Source of the DNA: Peribacillus asahii
Lineage (GTDB): Bacteria > Bacillota > Bacilli > Bacillales > DSM-1321
Reading direction: 5' to 3'
Assembly (NCBI RefSeq): GCF_003570725.1
Contig: NZ_QWVS01000002.1
Span: 462,587 to 526,586 of the forward strand
DNA: 64,000 nucleotides
Shown here: piece after piece, positions 1 to 8,219 of the stretch
Layout of the letters: every line of letters starts with the position of its first letter
How positions within the stretch are numbered: the first letter of the stretch is position 1
Translations under genes and position numbers: made by a program
The notes under the pieces: generated by a model
Databases searched by the model: none
What the model was told of the DNA's origin: nothing
The model's input: the letters and a program-made list of their open reading frames with translations, nothing else

Positions 1-476
1 TCAAACGAGCGGCCGCATTCGGTTCCTTTGCCCGCCATCGTTTCAAGGGCAATTTGCACTTGATCCTCAGCTGTTAGCACTTCATTCAATCCTTCAATAA
101 TCTTCTTAATTCCCGCTTCACTACCAGCCCCAACATGCGCTCCTGGATGAAGAACAATTTGACGCGCACCAATCGCTTCTGTACGATCAATTTCACTTCT
201 TAAAAAATTGACACCAAGTTCAAATGTTTCTGGCTTTGTTGTATTTCCAATATTAATAATATAAGGAGCATGAACAATAATATCTGTCATTCCGTGTTCA
301 GCCATATGTTTTGTTCCCGCTTCAATATTTAACTCTTCCAGCTTTTTACGGCGCGTATTTTGCGGAGCCCCTGTATAAATCATAAAGGTATTAGCTCCAT
401 AAGAAGCTGCTTCCTCACTTGCACCGAGCAGCATCTTTTTCCCGCTCATCGATACGTGAGATCCAATTTTCAACAT
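1..476 (-). CDS. nfo: Endonuclease IV (AP endonuclease), N-terminal part, cut by window edge
   Basis: Repairs DNA by cutting 5' of abasic sites; a metal-dependent TIM-barrel enzyme acting in the cytoplasm and important in spore DNA repair. About 158 N-terminal residues are visible, starting [15 protein letters not shown], which is the family's typical opening. Family metal-ligand motifs are present: VHAPY (about residue 70), HPGAH (about 110) and ETMAGKG (about 145). The ATG at 474-476 has a strong GAGGAGG ribosome site upstream. It lies 36 nt downstream of cshB on the same strand, so the two are probably co-transcribed. The C-terminal part, with the remaining zinc ligands, lies beyond position 1. 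Confidence 0.96.
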   Translation of the reverse strand, partial: MLKIGSHVSMSGKKMLLGASEEAASYGANTFMIYTGAPQNTRRKKLEELNIEAGTKHMAEHGMTDIIVHAPYIINIGNTTKPETFELGVNFLRSEIDRTEAIGARQIVLHPGAHVGAGSEAGIKKIIEGLNEVLTAEDQVQIALETMAGKGTECGRSF

Positions 477-512
477 TCTAACTTCCTCCTCTCTCCTCAA
501 AAGGTTCACTCT

Positions 513-1829
513 TTATTTCTGTTTTTTAGCCATGCGGCGTTGACGTTTCTTAAACTCTTCCGTTTCACGTTGATGTTTCTTTTTATATCCTGGTTTGACT
601 TTAGTCGATTTTCTAACCATTGTTTTTGCTTTTACATCGATTTCAGAAGCTTGCTTTTTACGACGTTTTCGTTTATTTCGTTCGTCGATTTCAATCCAAT
701 CACCATTTTGAATATCCACATCGCGGAAAGTGACACCCATTTTCTCAAGACGAATTAATGCATCTTCATCGGATTGATCATAAATTGTTGCCGCAATACC
801 CGATTGACCTGCACGTGCTGTTCGGCCTGTACGATGAATATAGAAGTCTAAATCTGATGGCAGCTCATAGTTAATGATATGACTAACACCTTCGATATCA
901 ATTCCACGCGCAGCTAAATCTGTCGCCACAATAAATTGATAATCTAGGTTATTAATTTGCTTCATCATTCGTTTACGATCACGCGGTGAAAGGTCACCAT
1001 GAATACGTCCAACCGTCAATCCTTTAGCTATTAATTCATCCGCAACAGTGTCAGCCATTTTTTTCGTATTCGTAAAAATAATCGCTAAATATGGATTATA
1101 GCGAACAGCGATATCATGTAATAGTTGAATTTTGTTACGGTGACGAAGTGGAATCAGTACGTGTTCAATCTTCGCTGCTGTTGCTTGCTTCGGATTCACT
1201 TGAACATATTTCGGATTTTCCATATACTTTTTCAAAAATGGTTTTAACTTCTCTGGAATCGTTGCTGAGAAGACGAGCATTTGGATTTTTTCAGCCATTC
1301 TTGCAGCAAATTTATCAACATCTTCAATAAAGCCCATATCTAGCATTAAATCAGCTTCATCCACAACAAGCATCGTTGCTCCATATACTTGCAAAGCTTG
1401 CTCTTCCACAAGATCTTTAATTCTACCTGGAGTCCCAATTACAAGTTGCGGTTGTGTTTTTAGCTTTTCAATCGTCCGTTGCTTGTCCGTTCCGCCAATA
1501 AAACAGCGAACTTGAATGGGAGCCTCTTCCGGAAAATAATCAGCAATTTTTAGAGCTTCTTTATAAATTTGATTAGCTAATTCTCTAGTTGGCGCAGAAA
1601 TAATCGCTTGAACTTCTTGTTTAGCTGGATTCATTTTTTCCATAATCGGCAACAAGTATGAATGGGTTTTTCCCGTTCCTGTTTGCGATTGGCCAATTAA
1701 ACTATGACCGTTTAAAATAGCAGGAATCACACGTTCTTGAATTTCTGTCGGCTTTTTAAACCCTAAATTCTGAACTGCATCAACTATATGGCTCTGCAAA
1801 TTAAAACGTTCAAATTGATTTTGTTTCAT
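513..1829 (-). CDS. cshB: DEAD-box RNA helicase CshB
   Basis: ATP-dependent RNA helicase of the cold-shock DEAD-box class, thought to unwind structured RNA during ribosome assembly and in the cold. All core motifs are visible: Q motif near residues 10-40, SQTGTGKT at about 49-56, PTRELA, TPGR, DEAD at about 159-162, SAT at about 190, ATDLAARG and HRTGRTARAG near 334. The last 60 residues are a strongly basic Lys/Arg tail typical of CshB rather than CshA. The ATG at 1827-1829 is preferred over the TTG one codon upstream because AAAGGAG is ideally spaced from it. Position between nfo and the yqfQ/ispH pair matches B. subtilis cshB (yqfR). Confidence 0.95.
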   Translation of the reverse strand: MKQNQFERFNLQSHIVDAVQNLGFKKPTEIQERVIPAILNGHSLIGQSQTGTGKTHSYLLPIMEKMNPAKQEVQAIISAPTRELANQIYKEALKIADYFPEEAPIQVRCFIGGTDKQRTIEKLKTQPQLVIGTPGRIKDLVEEQALQVYGATMLVVDEADLMLDMGFIEDVDKFAARMAEKIQMLVFSATIPEKLKPFLKKYMENPKYVQVNPKQATAAKIEHVLIPLRHRNKIQLLHDIAVRYNPYLAIIFTNTKKMADTVADELIAKGLTVGRIHGDLSPRDRKRMMKQINNLDYQFIVATDLAARGIDIEGVSHIINYELPSDLDFYIHRTGRTARAGQSGIAATIYDQSDEDALIRLEKMGVTFRDVDIQNGDWIEIDERNKRKRRKKQASEIDVKAKTMVRKSTKVKPGYKKKHQRETEEFKKRQRRMAKKQK

Positions 1830-2101
1830 CAAAAAACTCCTTTATCCTATGGGTCAAATCGTTCACATATCCTATGATTATAAAATAATTATGAAGAAAA
1901 GCGCAAGGCACTTGATTTTGTTAAGTATTGATATAAGCATCATGGACTGCTTACAAACAAACTATCGTTACCATCTTACCCTCTTTCCACCAACTTCACA
2001 ACAAATCGTTCTAGTTTTGCCATTGTTCAATCAAACCTTTTTTCTTATTTTGCATACTAATATAGAAAAAATAAATTTCCCCTGATAAGGAGGGAAACAA
2101 T

Positions 2102-2776
2102 ATGATTCAAGGACGATACCCTGGTCCAGGGCCAAACTTTCCGCCACCCAATCGACGAAATATGTATCCGCCATCAAACTTTCAAAGAGGAATGCCTACA
2201 CATTCAAGACCGAACCCTTTTTTCCAAAAAGCTCCACAACAACCTCATATCAATCAACCAAGGGCAAATACACCTTTCCATCAACAAGGCATGATGCAGC
2301 AACAACCTAAAAAGGAAGGTCTGATTGGAAGGTTACTCGGTAAGTCTAAACAAAAGGCTGCTCCCCAAAACTTATTCGCACCACCATCACAAGGAAAACA
2401 AGACACAAGGAGCAATAATAGCGGCGGCATCATAGAAAAGCTTAGAAACCCTGAAGGTATTACAAGCATGCTCAACAATACGCAAAAAGTACTTCAAGCA
2501 GCAGAACAATTTACCCCAATCGTTCAACAATATGGTCCGATGATTAAAAATTTACCGTCCATGTGGAACATTATTCGGGCCTTTAGTTCTAACGACAATG
2601 ATAAAAAGAAAGAACCCAAACAAGAAGAAAACATATCAAAAGAAACAGTAACCGAGATTCCTACAGAAGAATCTCCTAAATCACCCACTGAACAAACCGC
2701 ACAACAAAAAATGGACAGAAAACCAAAACCGAAGCCAAAAAAGAAAAAGACATCCGGGCCGAAACTATACATTTAA
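2102..2776 (+). CDS. yqfQ: VrrA/YqfQ family low-complexity protein
   Basis: A 224-residue protein of unknown biochemical role. The N-terminal 70 residues are rich in Pro, Asn, Gln and Arg (PGPGPNFPPP, QQPHINQP), the middle has a more ordered part (about 105-165, with IIEKLRNPEGITSMLNNTQKVLQ and a GPMIKNLPSMW stretch, listed as separate short motifs), and the C-terminus is Glu- then Lys/Pro-rich. This matches the VrrA/YqfQ family, whose Gln-rich part is the variable-repeat locus used for typing B. anthracis. The start has a clear AAGGAGG site. It sits directly upstream of ispH on the same strand, as in B. subtilis. Nothing in the sequence shows an enzymatic function. Confidence 0.8.
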   Translation: MIQGRYPGPGPNFPPPNRRNMYPPSNFQRGMPTHSRPNPFFQKAPQQPHINQPRANTPFHQQGMMQQQPKKEGLIGRLLGKSKQKAAPQNLFAPPSQGKQDTRSNNSGGIIEKLRNPEGITSMLNNTQKVLQAAEQFTPIVQQYGPMIKNLPSMWNIIRAFSSNDNDKKKEPKQEENISKETVTEIPTEESPKSPTEQTAQQKMDRKPKPKPKKKKTSGPKLYI

Positions 2777-2791
2777 TAACCATTTGATGTT

Positions 2792-2820
2792 TTGTATTAT
2801 GCTCATTCCTCCTATATAAT
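2792..2820 (+). promoter_or_regulatory. Sigma-A-type promoter for ispH
   Basis: A TTGTAT box at 2792-2797 and a perfect TATAAT at 2815-2820 are separated by 17 nt, about 40 nt upstream of the ispH start. It would allow ispH to be transcribed independently of yqfQ. Confidence 0.6.
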
Positions 2821-2861
2821 AAAATTAATCGTTTTTTTGCTTTTATAAGGAGGACATATAG

Positions 2862-3806
2862 ATGAAAGTAATCAAAATATCACCGCGCGGCTATTGCTAT
2901 GGCGTTGTCGATGCCATGGTTATCGCTAGAAATGCGGCTTTAGATAAAACATTGCCTCGCCCCATTTATATTTTAGGCATGATTGTGCATAACAAGCATG
3001 TGACCGATGCCTTTGAAGAAGATGGTATCATCACACTTGATGGCAAAAATCGAAAAGAAATTATTGAGCAGGTTGATTCAGGAACCGTGATTTTTACTGC
3101 TCATGGTGTCTCACCAGAGATCCGTAAAATTGCAGAGGAAAAAGGGCTCGTGACGCTTGATGCCACATGCCCGGATGTAACAGTGACTCATGACTTAATT
3201 CGTGCCAAACAAAAAGAAGGCTATCAAGTCATTTATATCGGCAAGAAAGGACATCCAGAGCCAGAAGGAGCGATTGGTGTTGCGCCAGATATCGTTCACC
3301 TTGTCCAATATGCTGAAGATGTAGAAGCATTAACCATTGAAAGCGATAAAATTATCGTTACAAATCAAACAACAATGAGCCAATGGGATGTTTTAGATAT
3401 TATGGAAAAAGTAAAAGAAAAGTATCCGCATGCTGAAGTACACAAAGAAATTTGCTTGGCAACTCAAGTTCGTCAAGAAGCCGTTGCACAGCAAGCCGGT
3501 GAAGCGGACGTTCTCATTGTTGTCGGTGATCCAAAAAGTAATAACTCGAATCGTTTAGCTCAAGTTTCAGAGGAAATTGCTGGGACGAAAGCATACCGAA
3601 TTGCGGATATTTCTGAGTTAAATCTTGATTGGTTAAAAGATATCGAAACCGTAGCGGTCACATCAGGTGCCTCAACGCCAACACCAATTACCAAAGAGGT
3701 TATTACCTTCTTAGAAAAATATAATCCAAATGATGAATCTACATGGAATACAGAAAAGAAAACACCATTAAATAAAATTTTACCGAAAATTAAAGTACCT
3801 AAATAA
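2862..3806 (+). CDS. ispH: 4-hydroxy-3-methylbut-2-enyl diphosphate reductase
   Basis: Last step of the MEP pathway: reduces HMBPP to IPP and DMAPP using an iron-sulfur cluster. The three cluster cysteines conserved in the family are visible at C12 (GYCYGV), C103 (DATCPDV) and C198 (EICLATQ), with the HNKHV and TAHGVSP motifs between them. At 314 residues it is the normal length for Bacillus IspH (YqfP). AAGGAGG lies 7-8 nt before the ATG. A perfect palindromic terminator follows immediately and is shared with the convergent nif3-like gene. Confidence 0.97.
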   Translation: MKVIKISPRGYCYGVVDAMVIARNAALDKTLPRPIYILGMIVHNKHVTDAFEEDGIITLDGKNRKEIIEQVDSGTVIFTAHGVSPEIRKIAEEKGLVTLDATCPDVTVTHDLIRAKQKEGYQVIYIGKKGHPEPEGAIGVAPDIVHLVQYAEDVEALTIESDKIIVTNQTTMSQWDVLDIMEKVKEKYPHAEVHKEICLATQVRQEAVAQQAGEADVLIVVGDPKSNNSNRLAQVSEEIAGTKAYRIADISELNLDWLKDIETVAVTSGASTPTPITKEVITFLEKYNPNDESTWNTEKKTPLNKILPKIKVPK

Positions 3807-3807
3807 C

Positions 3808-3849
3808 AATAACAGAAAAAGTCGTCCATGGACGACTTTTTCTGTTATT
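3808..3849. terminator. Bidirectional terminator between ispH and nif3-like gene
   Basis: A perfect 42-bp palindrome: the arm AATAACAGAAAAAGTCGTCC (3808-3827) is mirrored exactly, with A-tracts and T-tracts placed so that both strands have a GC stem followed by U residues. It begins 2 nt after the ispH stop, and its other end contains most of the stop codon of the convergent nif3-like gene. Confidence 0.9.
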
Positions 3850-4966
3850 AAATAAATGTAAACGGGTCTGTATTTAATTTAGACGGAATAAAGGTCACAT
3901 CTAGCTTTCGTTCCTGACACATATTCGATAACACCGTTGCCACACCTTGCTTCATTACCTTTTCCACATTATGTCCTGGGTCTACAATATTTAAACCGAT
4001 CATCATCGCATCATGTGCAGTGTGGTAATACATATCACCCGTCACATAGACATCTGCCCCTTTAAATTTAGCAGTTGTAAAATATTTATTACCATCTCCA
4101 CCGAGTACGGCTACTTTTTTAACTGTTGTATTCAAATCCCCTACAACACGCACTCGATCCACGTCTAATGTACGCTTCACATGCTCAGCAAACTGTTCAA
4201 GTGTCATTTCATCAGCAAGAGAACCAATTTTTCCGAGGCCTAATACTTCTCCTTTGTTATCTAAGCAATACAAATCATAAGCGACCTCTTCATATGGGTG
4301 TGCCTTAATCATAGCTGACAGCACTTTTTTCTCGATATTTTCTGGAAAAATCGTTTCAATTCGCACTTCTGATACCGATTCTAATGTGCCTTGCATACCG
4401 ATTGCCGGTTCACTACCTTCTCCCGGTAAAAATCTTCCGATTCCTTCAGCAGAAAATGAGCAATTGCTATAATTTCCAATTGCACCAGCTCCAGCTTTTC
4501 CAAGCGCTTCTCTTACTTGACCCTCGGTCTCAACAGGAACGAACACAACGAGCTTTTTCAAAGCGATTTCATGCGTTGGAGCTAATACTTCCGTTTGCTG
4601 TAATTGCAGGGCTTCCGCTAGTAAATCATTCACACCACCCTTTGCAACATCTAAATTCGTATGAGCAGCATACACGGCAATATCATGCTTAATCAATTTC
4701 TCAACAATTCTACCAGCTGTACTCGTTGTATCAATTTTTTTGAGCGGACGATAAATAAGCGGGTGATGGGCAATAATGAGCTCCACGCCATTTTCAATCG
4801 CTTCATCTACTACTTCCTCCAGTACATCTAAAGCAATCATTACTTTTGAAACAGGCTTATTTAAAGAGCCAATATGAAGACCAATTGGATCTCCCTCCAT
4901 TGCGTAATGCTTCGGAGAAAACTGCTCAAACAATTCAATAATTTGATATCCATTCGCTTTTTTCAT
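3848..4966 (-). CDS. yqfO: Nif3-like dinuclear metal-centre protein with inserted PII-like domain (YqfO)
   Basis: Member of the NIF3/YqfO (GTP cyclohydrolase I type 2) family, a toroidal hexamer with a two-metal site; the physiological reaction is not settled. Metal-ligand motifs are AHHPLIYRP (about residue 66), AAHTNLD (about 100) and, near the C-terminus, TGDMYYHTAHD. At 372 residues it is the long form: a CutA1/PII-like domain (about 125-230) is inserted between the two Nif3 halves, as in Bacillus YqfO. Its ATG overlaps the trmK stop by one base (TAATG), so the two are translationally coupled. Confidence 0.93.
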   Translation of the reverse strand: MKKANGYQIIELFEQFSPKHYAMEGDPIGLHIGSLNKPVSKVMIALDVLEEVVDEAIENGVELIIAHHPLIYRPLKKIDTTSTAGRIVEKLIKHDIAVYAAHTNLDVAKGGVNDLLAEALQLQQTEVLAPTHEIALKKLVVFVPVETEGQVREALGKAGAGAIGNYSNCSFSAEGIGRFLPGEGSEPAIGMQGTLESVSEVRIETIFPENIEKKVLSAMIKAHPYEEVAYDLYCLDNKGEVLGLGKIGSLADEMTLEQFAEHVKRTLDVDRVRVVGDLNTTVKKVAVLGGDGNKYFTTAKFKGADVYVTGDMYYHTAHDAMMIGLNIVDPGHNVEKVMKQGVATVLSNMCQERKLDVTFIPSKLNTDPFTFI

Positions 4967-5670
4967 TATGCCAACACCTCCTCAATAACCTTAATTTGCT
5001 TCAATAATTCATTTCGTTTTTCTTCTAAATTAGTGTTTCCACTTGCATCCATTTGCGCAATTACATTTAATAAATGATCCTTTTCTTGCATCCATTTTTT
5101 TATAAAAACAGGACTGCGCTGCGCTTGCAAAAACGGGCCAAACTGAAGACCTGTTTCATGCTTATTTTGATAAGGCTTAAGCGGCTCCCCTACTTCAGCC
5201 AGTAAAATTTCATAGATTTTCCCGTCTTCTTCAAGAATTTCTTCCGCTTTCAATTCCCATCCATTCTCTATTAACCATGTTCGAACGTTTTTGGAACCTA
5301 CATTCGGCTGAAGAATAAGACGCTCTACTTTTGTTAATTTCGCTTTACCTCTTTCCAAAATGCTTGCAATCAATGTACCTCCCATGCCAGCAATCGTGAC
5401 AGCCGTTGCTTCGCCAATTTCGAGAACATCTAGCCCGTCCCCTTTACGGACATCAATCTTATCCTGTAAACCGGTTTCTAGTACTTGCTTTAGCGCCGAT
5501 TGATAAGGTCCCTCTACGACTTCCCCAGCGATTGCTTTCACACACAACTGATTGTTAATCGCATAACAAGGAAGGTAAGCATGATCCGAACCAATATCCG
5601 CTAGAACACTTCCTTTTGGAATATATGAGGCGACACGCTGCAAACGCATCGATAGTTTTTCATGATTCAT
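4966..5670 (-). CDS. trmK: tRNA (adenine-22-N1)-methyltransferase
   Basis: Class I SAM-dependent enzyme that methylates A22 in the D-loop of bacterial tRNAs. The glycine-rich SAM motif is DIGSDHAYLPC (about residues 25-35), followed by AGEVVEGP and the AGMGG motif near residue 93 and LILQPN near 118. The 234-residue length and the N-terminus MNHEKLSMRL match Bacillus YqfN/TrmK. It is followed by yqfO with a one-base overlap, the usual pairing in Bacilli. Confidence 0.95.
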   Translation of the reverse strand: MNHEKLSMRLQRVASYIPKGSVLADIGSDHAYLPCYAINNQLCVKAIAGEVVEGPYQSALKQVLETGLQDKIDVRKGDGLDVLEIGEATAVTIAGMGGTLIASILERGKAKLTKVERLILQPNVGSKNVRTWLIENGWELKAEEILEEDGKIYEILLAEVGEPLKPYQNKHETGLQFGPFLQAQRSPVFIKKWMQEKDHLLNVIAQMDASGNTNLEEKRNELLKQIKVIEEVLA

Positions 5671-5753
5671 CTAAATCAACTCTCTTATATGTATTTCAAA
5701 TCATTTTCTCTAAGATTATAACAAAACTTTACTTGTTCAGCGAAATTTATCTA

Positions 5754-5793
5754 TACAAAAAAGAACTGAATTGTCTCATACGGACAACTCAGT
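5754..5793 (-). terminator. Terminator downstream of cccA
   Basis: Stem 5765-5775/5783-5793 with one G-U pair, read on the minus strand and followed by TTCTTTTTTG. It lies 10 nt past the cccA stop codon and separates cccA from trmK. Confidence 0.75.
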
Positions 5794-5802
5794 GGTTTTT
5801 CA

Positions 5803-6174
5803 TTATTTTAACCCTTGTAAAAATTCAGTCATTCCATCCAGCTGATCTTCTTGTACTAATCCAGGAGGCATAGGACCTTTCCCATTCGTTAAAATATTTT
5901 TAATTTCATCTGCAGATAATCGGTCGCCTACACCTTTTAAAGCAGGACCGACACCGCCTTGATACGCGTCACCATGACAGCTAATACAGTTTTGTTTATA
6001 AATATCTTCAGGGGTTGCCGCTGCATTTTCAGTAGATTCTTCAGTCTTGCCACCGTTTTCTTGCTCCTTAGCCATTTGTTTAGAATCACTTAAACCTTTG
6101 AAAGAAAGCATAAACATAAGTGCAATTCCAAACACCATAATCACAATAAATGGTACAACTGGATTACGCTTCAT
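5803..6174 (-). CDS. cccA: Membrane-anchored cytochrome c550
   Basis: Small respiratory c-type cytochrome tethered to the outer face of the membrane. Residues about 7-27 form one hydrophobic helix with no cleavage site, followed by a Gln/Glu/Lys-rich linker (30-57) and a single-haem domain. The haem motif is CISCH at residues 63-67, and a methionine in PMPPG (M102) is the likely sixth ligand. The 123-residue length fits Bacillus CccA, and its position just downstream of sigA is the expected one. It has its own terminator, and an 18-bp palindrome lies about 120 nt upstream. Confidence 0.93.
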   Translation of the reverse strand: MKRNPVVPFIVIMVFGIALMFMLSFKGLSDSKQMAKEQENGGKTEESTENAAATPEDIYKQNCISCHGDAYQGGVGPALKGVGDRLSADEIKNILTNGKGPMPPGLVQEDQLDGMTEFLQGLK

Positions 6175-6291
6175 AGAATTAACCCCCCATAGAACCTAGA
6201 CTGTTTGAATCAGATTATTCTGTCCAAACAACTATTAATTTACTTAAACATGGTTAAGGAAAAGAGTAAAAAATAAACAGATATATTCTAT

Positions 6292-6309
6292 TTTGTTAAA
6301 TTTAACAAA
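6292..6309. promoter_or_regulatory. 18-bp perfect palindrome upstream of cccA (possible operator)
   Basis: The sequence TTTGTTAAATTTAACAAA reads the same on both strands and lies in the 221-nt gap between the small membrane protein gene and cccA. It has no U-tract geometry of a terminator. It resembles a dimeric-regulator site, but the spacing does not fit the Rex or Fnr consensus, so I assign no factor. Confidence 0.4.
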
Positions 6310-6395
6310 TATTTATGCACTTTCTCAAGGTTTGTCTCAACTACCACTACTATTATATAGTACAACAATTACCAATTTTTTTCCATAAAAAACCA

Positions 6396-6932
6396 TTAAA
6401 AAAATAACCTTGCTAAAAAATAGACAATAATGAAAGCTCCAATGACTCCAGAGATAGAAAAATACAATAATTTTAATCGGCGGCCTACTACAAACCAAAC
6501 AACACATTGAACTAGCAAGACTATATACAGAGCACCAGTACTATTCGGAAATACCAGGTCAACAATATGAACCGATTCCATAAGAACGGTTAATGCTAAA
6601 CCAACTAAAGCTAACTGCAATAACCATGAACTTTGAATATAACGATAAATAAAGGAACCAAACATAATAATGAAAAATGCTGTAATTGTAATTTGCAATC
6701 CCTTGTTAATTTCAGTAAAATAATTGACAAATAAGGTTAGAAAAAAAAGGGATGTAAATATCCATAATGGAATGGCTAGGGACCTGCTGCTCTTTTTTTG
6801 CGGTGATATAATTTGTTCTTCACCGCAACTATATAAAGTCAATAAATAATCGCAATATTGCTCAGGTAAAAGGTTCGTTTGCTTCCAATACTTGATTTCC
6901 TGTAAAATAATTTTTTTACGTGTTTCATTCAT
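6396..6932 (-). CDS. Uncharacterised polytopic membrane protein
   Basis: A 178-residue protein I do not recognise by name. The first 50 residues are soluble and charged (ETRKKIILQEIKYWKQ), followed by five to six hydrophobic segments between about 53 and 177 that form paired helices; the C-terminus is cytoplasmic or membrane-embedded (FLARLFF). The soluble start has a helical WKQTNLLPEQYCDYLL motif seen in several uncharacterised Bacillus membrane proteins (DUF2157-like), but I cannot confirm a family. The start is supported by GAGGGTGGG. It sits between sigA and cccA on the same strand. Confidence 0.75.
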   Translation of the reverse strand: MNETRKKIILQEIKYWKQTNLLPEQYCDYLLTLYSCGEEQIISPQKKSSRSLAIPLWIFTSLFFLTLFVNYFTEINKGLQITITAFFIIMFGSFIYRYIQSSWLLQLALVGLALTVLMESVHIVDLVFPNSTGALYIVLLVQCVVWFVVGRRLKLLYFSISGVIGAFIIVYFLARLFF

Positions 6933-7006
6933 ATTCCCACCCTCAATTTCAAATTCCTTCTTACCTACTATATCGGCAAAAAGAAGGAACTATTGAGAAG
7001 GAAGAA

Positions 7007-7039
7007 AGAGCCGAACTTGATATACATCAAGCCGGCTCT
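7007..7039 (-). terminator. Hairpin downstream of sigA
   Basis: Nested stem AGAGCCG/CGGCTCT (7007-7013/7033-7039) enclosing CTTGAT/ATCAAG with an ATAC loop. It lies 13 nt past the sigA stop and is followed on the minus strand by a U-rich but interrupted tract (TTTCTTCCTTC), so it is probably a terminator of moderate strength. Confidence 0.65.
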
Positions 7040-7052
7040 CAGAGTGTTTTTT

Positions 7053-8183
7053 CTATTCTAAAAAGTCTTTTAAACGTTTGCTTCGACTTGGATGTCTCAG
7101 CTTACGCAATGCTTTTGCTTCTATTTGTCGGATACGTTCACGAGTAACACCAAACACTTTCCCTACTTCTTCCAATGTTCGAGTGCGACCATCGTCTAAC
7201 CCAAATCGAAGACGTAGAACGTTTTCTTCACGATCTGTTAACGTATCTAGTACATCTTCAAGCTGTTCTTTCAAAAGTTCATACGCTGCATGCTCTGAAG
7301 GAGATGTTGCATCTTGGTCTTCAATAAAGTCACCTAAATGCGAATCATCTTCTTCCCCAATAGGCGTTTCAAGAGAAACAGGCTCTTGAGCAATTTTCAA
7401 GATTTCCCGAACTTTTTCTGGAGTTAAATCCATATCTTCCGCAATCTCTTCTGGAGTCGGTTCACGTCCTAAATCTTGCAAAAGCTGTCTTTGCACGCGT
7501 ATTAATTTATTAATCGTCTCTACCATATGAACTGGAATTCGAATTGTTCTTGCTTGGTCAGCAATAGCACGAGTAATAGCCTGACGAATCCACCAAGTTG
7601 CATATGTACTGAATTTAAAGCCTTTACGATAATCGAACTTCTCAACAGCTTTAATCAGTCCCATATTACCTTCTTGGATTAAATCCAAAAATAGCATACC
7701 TCGCCCTACGTAGCGCTTCGCAATACTAACAACAAGTCGTAAGTTCGCTTCAGCTAATCGGCGCTTTGCTTCTTCGTCTCCCTCTTCAATACGTGTTGCT
7801 AAAGAAATTTCCTCTTCAGCAGATAATAAATCTACTCGTCCAATTTCCTTTAAATACATACGGACAGGATCATTAATTTTTACACCTGGAGGAACACTTA
7901 AATCATTTAAATCAAACTCTTCTTCTTTTTCCAGTTCTTTCCCATTCGGATCATCTTCATCTTCTTCCTCACCATCTGTGAGAATTTCAATGCCATGTTC
8001 ACCTAAATATTCATAGAACTCATCCATTTGATCAGAGTCTAATTCAAAGCCGCCAATTTTAGCAGCAATTTTTTCTAATGTTAATGAGCCTCGTTTTTTC
8101 CCTAACTCTAGTAACTGCTCTTTTACTTGATCAAGACTTAATTCATTATCAACCTCTTTGGAACGTGCTGGTTTCTCAGCCAT
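7053..8183 (-). CDS. sigA: Primary RNA polymerase sigma factor SigA (RpoD)
   Basis: Housekeeping sigma-70 factor directing vegetative transcription. The 376-residue protein has the acidic region 1.1 ([11 protein letters not shown] near 75-90), region 1.2 with [11 protein letters not shown], region 2 with the -10 recognition helix ([16 protein letters not shown]), region 3 and the region 4.2 helix-turn-helix ([17 protein letters not shown]). The ATG at 8181-8183 is chosen because AAGGAGG sits 7-8 nt before it; an in-frame TTG six codons upstream would lie inside that site. dnaG is 36 nt upstream, giving the classical macromolecular-synthesis pair. Confidence 0.98.
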   Translation of the reverse strand: MAEKPARSKEVDNELSLDQVKEQLLELGKKRGSLTLEKIAAKIGGFELDSDQMDEFYEYLGEHGIEILTDGEEEDEDDPNGKELEKEEEFDLNDLSVPPGVKINDPVRMYLKEIGRVDLLSAEEEISLATRIEEGDEEAKRRLAEANLRLVVSIAKRYVGRGMLFLDLIQEGNMGLIKAVEKFDYRKGFKFSTYATWWIRQAITRAIADQARTIRIPVHMVETINKLIRVQRQLLQDLGREPTPEEIAEDMDLTPEKVREILKIAQEPVSLETPIGEEDDSHLGDFIEDQDATSPSEHAAYELLKEQLEDVLDTLTDREENVLRLRFGLDDGRTRTLEEVGKVFGVTRERIRQIEAKALRKLRHPSRSKRLKDFLE

Positions 8184-8219
8184 TAGTTCCCCTCCTTCCA
8201 AAACTTACACTTACCATTC

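Noticed and set aside
1894..1909. AGAAAAGCGCAAGGCA resembling the start of the palindromic repeat
   Set aside because: Only about 12 matching bases, with no palindrome or second module after it; too short to call a repeat copy.
1849..2085. Open 78-codon plus-strand reading between cshB and yqfQ
   Set aside because: No ribosome site before its ATG, composition unlike the neighbouring genes, and it overlaps the region that should hold the cshB and yqfQ promoters.
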